Origin: Tigriopus japonicus | Taxonomy: Eukaryota; Arthropoda; Copepoda; Harpacticoida; Harpacticidae | DNA length: 64,000 bases | Direction: 5' to 3' | Assembly (NCBI GenBank): GCA_010645155.1 | Contig: JAAGOF010000185.1 | Coordinates: 291,274 to 355,273 of the forward strand | Part shown: one piece after another, positions 58,012-64,000 of the stretch | Layout of the letters: each line of letters begins with the position of its first letter | Position numbering within the stretch: the stretch's first letter is position 1 | Notes under the pieces: generated by a model | Seen by the model: the letters and a program-made list of their open reading frames with translations, nothing else | Databases searched by the model: none | Told to the model about the DNA's origin: nothing | Translations under genes and position numbers: made by a program

Positions 58012-61000
58012 TCAAGAAATAGCAATGAATCGTGAATTTTTTGAGCTTTGCGCAATTGCCATGATCTTTTTCTGAAGCTCTGAGTAGTTATATTGAGAGA
58101 CGATTTGCATTTCATGGGAAGTGAATATTACTTACTCGCAAAATAGAATAACCAGGTACACCAAGGTACCTTTTTTCAGGGCATTTTAACATGACAAAAT
58201 CAAAATTTCTCTTTGTTTGCATCAACATTCGGGTAAATCCGTATTCATCTACATAATTTGCAACTTTTCAAACGTGAATTTAGTTCTTATCCCGGGGTCG
58301 AAGAAGACAATTTGAAAAGAAATTTAGTCAAGTACCTCCTTGAGCCCGACGTGATGAAGTCAACTTGAGAAGTACAGTACAAATGATGGTTCTCAAAGCT
58401 GTCTTCATTCAATTGCTGGGACGTATCTTGAGTTGTTTTTGTTCTGACAAGCGAATCTGTAATGCTTATTCTTGGATGCATTCTCTAAAGTACCACTACG
58501 TAGACATTAGAAGAGATTTCCAAGATTGACAGTTGACAAATTGTAATCAATACATCGGACCAATCTCTGAGAGAGTGAACCGCTGTCCATGGCAAGAAAT
58601 TGAACTCTCGGTTCACTCCAAATTGTTGGCATCTCCATTCAAAGCATCGAGAATGCCAAATATGGTAAGAATGCCTGGATCCTCCGATCATAATTCGAGC
58701 AGGTGATATTGGATTAAAGATCATGAAAAAGAACGATATTGGTTTTATGAATGGTTTCAGCTAACTCATTGACATAACTATGAGATGACCTTTACAAAAG
58801 TTAGACTTCAAATCAGTAAAAACTGTTCGGACACTTTTAGCCGAAAAAAACATCCTATTGGTGTTAATCCCATTTTGAAACAATTTTTGCGCATTCCATG
58901 AAGTCTGTTTTTGAAACAAATTTTGAGTTTCTTCATTTTCCCATCCAAACAAAAACTTCGAGATTGAGAGCTGACCTAAAAGCTGAGGTTGTTTTACGAT
59001 TCTCGCATTTTTATCAACATTTTTTAAATGTTGTTTCAATGACCTCCTGGAATGTGTAGCTTTGTGCATGATTCATCATTTCAACAAAAAAAAGCTTTCA
59101 GTCCTTTCACGATTCAGAATTAAGTATGCAGTTAGTACAAATTTAAAGCATTGTCCTTCCGGTCAATGTTGACAAAGCAGTCTCTGATCAAATCAGACCT
59201 TCCAAGCCTGCATTTCCAAGATTGGCACTTAACCTTTCGTGGCTCACGGTCCCAAGTAGGCTTCAAATCAAGGGACAACCACAATAAACAAGCTAGACGG
59301 GGGTAAATCAAGCATTCGCTTACTCTCCATATCTCGTAATTGGTCTGCGATCGGATTTCCGTGGACGGGAGTTCCCGCATTGCATTGACACGTTCGTCCC
59401 AAAGATCCCAATGTTGGACGTGCTCTGTAAAAAAAAGCCGGCGTTCAACCGCTCCAAATCTTCCCGGCACCCTTCTCCTAAATGGAGTCGGTGTTTTGAG
59501 TGTTTATGGGAGAATAGTATTGTACTGTACCATGCGAGGGCATGCGAAAAGAGGGCCCAACTGAAACTACCCAGAGAATGAATTCCCCCTCGTTTTGCCG
59601 TCCTCTTCCAAAGTAGTTCGGAATGGATGGATGGAGCAAAAGAATGAAGTGGATTTTTTCGCGGGCCATTCTTGAACGAGATCTTGAAGCGTTCAAGTGC
59701 TCGATTCTAAGGGAGACGAGGAGGATAACCACCATCATCATCATCATCCTCTGATACCACCAATACAACCAAATCCAAGCTGATTCCCGATCCAATAGCA
59801 TCTAGTTGATCGCGGTCGTGCAATTTCTGATTCTCTCTTGAAAGAAGGGCGTTGATCAGAATCACTTGGATTCCAAGTGAAAATGGGCGATCCAAGAAAC
59901 TCACCACTCACCATTTACCAAACCACCGAAATTTCCGATCACTTGGCCATCACATCCGAACTTGTCCATCAGTCGCTTTTGTGGTGTTCAATCATTCTGG
60001 TTTCTCGGGCTCTGGTCTCTTTCCAATAAGTGACTCGTTTCGCGTTGAAAAAAATAAAAGTGCAGTGGACAGTGAAACAGAGTGAAACAGTGAATGGACA
60101 GAATTGCTTCATACTTTGTTAGATCGTGCACGAAGCATCGCCAGTGACTTTTTCCACTGTTAATTCACCCGAGAAGTGTGACACTCACTCAGAGTGAGTG
60201 CACAAATAGTGTTGTTATTTTGGTGTCCACCCGAGGAGATCTTGGCCAAGGTCAGTCAGTGCCCCTACAACTACTATTGCTATTTATTGATAGAAACGTG
60301 CCATAAATAACGGGCTATCATCATCATCATGTGGTCTTCTCATTTGCGCACACACAGATGCCTTTGGACAACTTTTTCCATTTCTGTGCTCAAGGATTTG
60401 TGAGGAAACAAAACGCGAAAATCACAGCTGATTGGGAAACCTCTCTTTTTTCATAAATCTTGGTGCTCTGGCTGAAGTAAGTGGGCCTCGAGGATATTCT
60501 ACATATTTGCACACACCTTGACATTGTCAAAGCCAAACTTGGGTGTAGAAAGTGATTTTGACATGTTTAGTAAAAGTTGTGGTCGATTAAAAGGCAAATC
60601 TGAGCTCTGCGTAGGTTGGTGATCGTGCTTTCATCCTGAGTCTCTTAAGTTATGACTTGGTCGATGTGCTCGAGTCTGAAATTGAGACCTTGTTCAGTGA
60701 TGTTGGCAGATTTCGCATACAAATTTGCGCATTCTTTGGCTCAAGAACACATTTTGGGAATGGCCAGTGCTCTAAAGTTATTTTTCATGACGAAGAGCGT
60801 TTACACAAACAAAATGCATTCGAGTCATGAAAGTCGACGTTTCAGCGGTAAAATGTAGAGAGCTTCGTTCATAAAAACATGGAATCACTGTAGATAGAGT
60901 AGTGTTCAAGGCTTTGCCAATTGCGAATCTCAAGTCCGTCAGCATAATTTGCGACCACCTGGAGAGAGGAAAAACTTGAGCCTTGTGCATCGCGCTCAAA

Positions 61001-63863
61001 TGCGTTTTTTTGGCAAGCCGAGCCACTAATCGATGTACCTAGGTATGATAAGAATCTTATTGGCCAATAAAGCGGGTCAAATTACACGAGACTCTTAATT
61101 CAATTTCATACTACGGCCATCCAATATTCTCTCTCTCTGTGTGCTTGTTGGTGAGGTTCTATTGTTGTTGATGCTGTTCAAGCATGGGTTTTGATTTCAC
61201 CGCTCTCCGACTCTCCTGATCTCACTAAACAAAGTATGTCAAACGACCAATTGGAGTTTTCACACTCACAGGAAGATTCTCTTTTAAGCAAGTGAACCAA
61301 TTGGAATTCCCGGTATTTACCAAATGAATGCAATAGATCAGGCAAATACCACCTGGAGTTTCCATTAGCGTCCTAGAGCTCCGTGAAATTTGCACAGGAG
61401 TTTGGGCTAGTGTTGCCATAGTGAGACTTTAGGCTGGGTCATTCAGTCTAGGACACGGAGATAATTGACTTTTGGTTTTATAAATTTTCAAGCATTCCTA
61501 TTATGCTAGACTTTCTATTCGATGGGCCTTGGATTGTCGTTATTTCATGCTGTTTATCAACCAAAATCCAAAAGAAATGCCCTTTTTTAATGCAATGGTC
61601 GGTTCAAAGTTGCCCAAAGAATGGCATCCCTGTCGACAAGACGTTATTAAACTTCATGCGAGAAGGAACCCAATATCCCAACTGATAATACAATGTAAAA
61701 ATGCATCTTCGCAGAGTGCAATGATTCGATCCGGAAAACGGATTTCGGTTCTTCCATCCAACTCGTTTAGTTGTGAAAATTTGACTCATCATCCCCCAAG
61801 TTCTTTGAGGCCCTTCCTTCTAAAGAATGTGTGGGAAATAGGTTTCATCTATTTTGTGTCTGATCTAGCTCGAAAGAGTTGAGGGAACTACTAGGTAGTA
61901 ATTGAGTTTCACTTCCTGATAAATTTTGAACATTTTTGAATATGGGAAAGGTTAGGATTACGTCCTAATCGAGCCATGGTGAACACATTTCGCCTCACAA
62001 AATACCATAGCTTAGTTGAATCCAGAAGTGATGAAGATGAGTCTATGAATGCAATGACCAAGCTAATCAAACCATTGGATATGGTTGATTCAGAGCCAAT
62101 GAGTGATCATCCTTCATCAAGATTCACAAAGAGATGCCCGCTACAATTGATTGGGCATTTATTGTCTTTGGCTGATCCCGAAAAAAGGGCAGTCTAATAT
62201 TCAGAAAGAAACAGAAAGGTCATTCATACCCTCAGGATCGTCCTTCATTACCTCCTATTCTTAGTTCAAAAGAAGACATCATCGTGATGCCTCCATTGTC
62301 TTTTTGAGTGATGACATCGTTTGATCTGGAATTTGGAGATTATAGGCTCCAAAACATTTTGACAACAACACGGGTTGCTTTTCAACCACCCAAAGAGTAT
62401 TCATTTTCATCATTATATTAATTCTTGGAGTGCACTTAATTCATGCATATTATGAACGTGCGGTTGCTTCTGCCATTTTAAAGCAATTTTAAAGGTCATA
62501 TCTGTGAGAAGCCAAGCACCCTATTTACTAATGAGGACAGTTCTTCAGTTCAGTATGCATGCAGGTTTAGATGGATATTCTATTGGTAACAAACATCACT
62601 TTGGCGTTGGTTCAAACGTGAGGTAATGGGGATTTCAATTTATTAACCACCCAACGATGAACACTTAACCCGTTTATTTGATGACAAGTTCATCCATCAA
62701 ACACTGGCATTTATGCATGTCATCATTAGTGTTACAACTAGATCAAAACTACCTTTGTCCTAGAAAGATTCATTTCTGTACTTTTTTTTTACAATTTTAT
62801 AAGGGAATCAAATCGGGAAAAATGTTTTCGTTTGGGAATATACTAAGACAGATTTAATGATAGCAATTTGTGAAGTTATTGGAAGTTACAAAGTTCTTTT
62901 TACATTTGTTCACTTTCAACAAGACATTTGTTTTGAAACATTTGCAGTTTCTTTTGCTTCAATAACGAAAAAGTTCAAGTCACCGCCATTTTTTACTAAT
63001 CACAAAAAGGAATAAAAAATGCAATTTTTATTATTATGTACGAGTTTTATCTCTAAATACGGTACATTTACAAACAAGCAAAACCAATAGGATTGGATGA
63101 GTGCCATCGGACGAATTCAGCTGTGTATTCGGGGGGCAAAATTGTTAGGGATGCGTCAAATTCGAGACTAACCCTCCAATAACCTTTTTGAAATATCCGA
63201 GCCTAATTCGCTTTCTTCGTTTAAACAATCAATCGAAACTAACTTTTCCTTCACATAGCAAACTTAAAGTATGAAATGCCCGAGCCTAGTTCAGATCCTT
63301 CCCTAGCCATTTTGGCCCCCGAATTCCCAGTTGAATTTGTCCGGTTACGCGCTGATTCTCGAATATTTTTCCGCTCGAGAATTTTCGAGAATTTTTATTA
63401 GATTACTCTAGATTATACTGTACTTTGGAATTGATGGCAAAACGGTTTCATTCAAAACGAAAGTTTCAAGCAAAAGAACAATAGGAGCCATGGGCAATGT
63501 TTGAAACCTTATAAACATTTTTATGGTACATTCGAACAAGAAATTAACCCCTGAACCAGCCCAAACAAAATCTAACTGGCTTCTCTGTCCAGATTCGAGG
63601 CAAGATTTCGTGTCTGATTTTTTCGAGATTCTAATGGCTGTGGTGGTATGTACAAGAAAACTCGGTTTTGAAAATTACAGCTGAGCAAAAATCCGAAAAT
63701 GTCCCAAGTTTTAACTCAGTAGAACTAGAAAAGAAATGATTGTCCGTGAGGTTTTTCACACTCATGTTCATATTGATTTTGGTATGAACTTCAAAAAAAC
63801 CAATTTCAAGTCCTTTGGAAGCTTTGAATGTACATTTTTTTTCGCTATTTTAACTTTTTCTCA

Positions 63864-63887
63864 AATTCTCGAGAATTCTCGAGAATT
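63864..63887. repeat. 24-base perfect palindrome
   Basis: The sequence is two adjacent TTCTCGAGAA units within AATT ends and is exactly self-complementary. Related TCGAGAATT motifs recur at 63373-63397. The TTC/GAA spacing does not fit a canonical heat-shock element. Confidence 0.8.
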
Positions 63888-64000
63888 GAAATTTTCGAGA
63901 AAATCGTCAGCCCCAAAGACCACACGTAAAAGACGTTAATGGAATGAATCCACCCCACCCTGAAAGTTCGCACTATTTGACCTTCATTATATCTTCAACT

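Larger units (their letters stand above)
56550..64000. other. Intron or intergenic, no exon identified
   Basis: No downstream partner of the 55215-56546 exon could be recognised, though one is expected on the plus strand. Open frames at 59132-59470 (-), 61529-61882 (+) and 61976-62197 (+) lack domains and splice context. A 24-base perfect palindrome lies at 63864-63887. The last kilobase is rich in TCGAGAA motifs. Confidence 0.4.

Noticed and set aside
59132..59470. 112-codon minus-strand open frame
   Set aside because: No recognisable domain, and overlapping open frames on the other strand suggest a stop-poor stretch.

Overview
The window is 64 kb of a eukaryotic nuclear genome, almost certainly an arthropod and perhaps a crustacean such as a copepod (the rank below arthropod is inference). 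The reasons are GT-AG introns with consistent phases, a neurobeachin gene and a CLIC gene of invertebrate type, U6 snRNA genes with an arthropod-like 3' half, AATAAA poly(A) signals, and a scatter of short non-autonomous DNA transposons. There are no operons and no CRISPR array. A 131-base assembly gap lies at 57436-57566.

Layout. 1-7612: no supportable gene. 7613-9125: three tandem ~522 bp repeats, each with a U6 snRNA copy, followed by a diverged direct repeat (about 9170-10045). 11456-18408 (+): nine exons for the C-terminal 779 residues of neurobeachin (end of the PH linker, BEACH domain, WD repeats). The exons for the N-terminal part are not recognisable in the 11.4 kb upstream, so the U6 array may lie inside a long neurobeachin intron. 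19229-19335 (+): a fourth U6 gene, the only one with a clear TATA box. 20772-21375: an inverted copy of the U6 repeat, with a fifth U6 gene on the minus strand and a truncated sixth.

21376-38013 is gene-poor and holds hAT-type MITEs, foldback repeats and simple repeats. 38014-41877 (-): a two-exon gene for a 1175-residue protein with two BRCT-like domains, five SUMO-interacting-motif cores and a helical C-terminal half. This layout combines parts of the vertebrate SMC5/6 recruiters SLF1 and SIMC1 and is the most interesting item here. 42180-43049: an ~870 bp palindromic element. 43946-44302 (-): a small secreted Cys-rich peptide. 47547-47834: another hAT-like MITE. 52631-53377 (+): CLIC, with an uninterrupted coding sequence. 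55215-56546 (+): a large internal exon of an unrecognised, disordered, phosphosite-rich protein. From there to the end no gene can be supported.

The protein genes appear unrelated in function: neuronal membrane trafficking (neurobeachin), genome stability (BRCT/SIM protein), a glutathione-transferase-fold channel or oxidoreductase (CLIC), and an unknown secreted peptide. The spliceosomal U6 loci and the transposon relics share the neighbourhood but no evident pathway.
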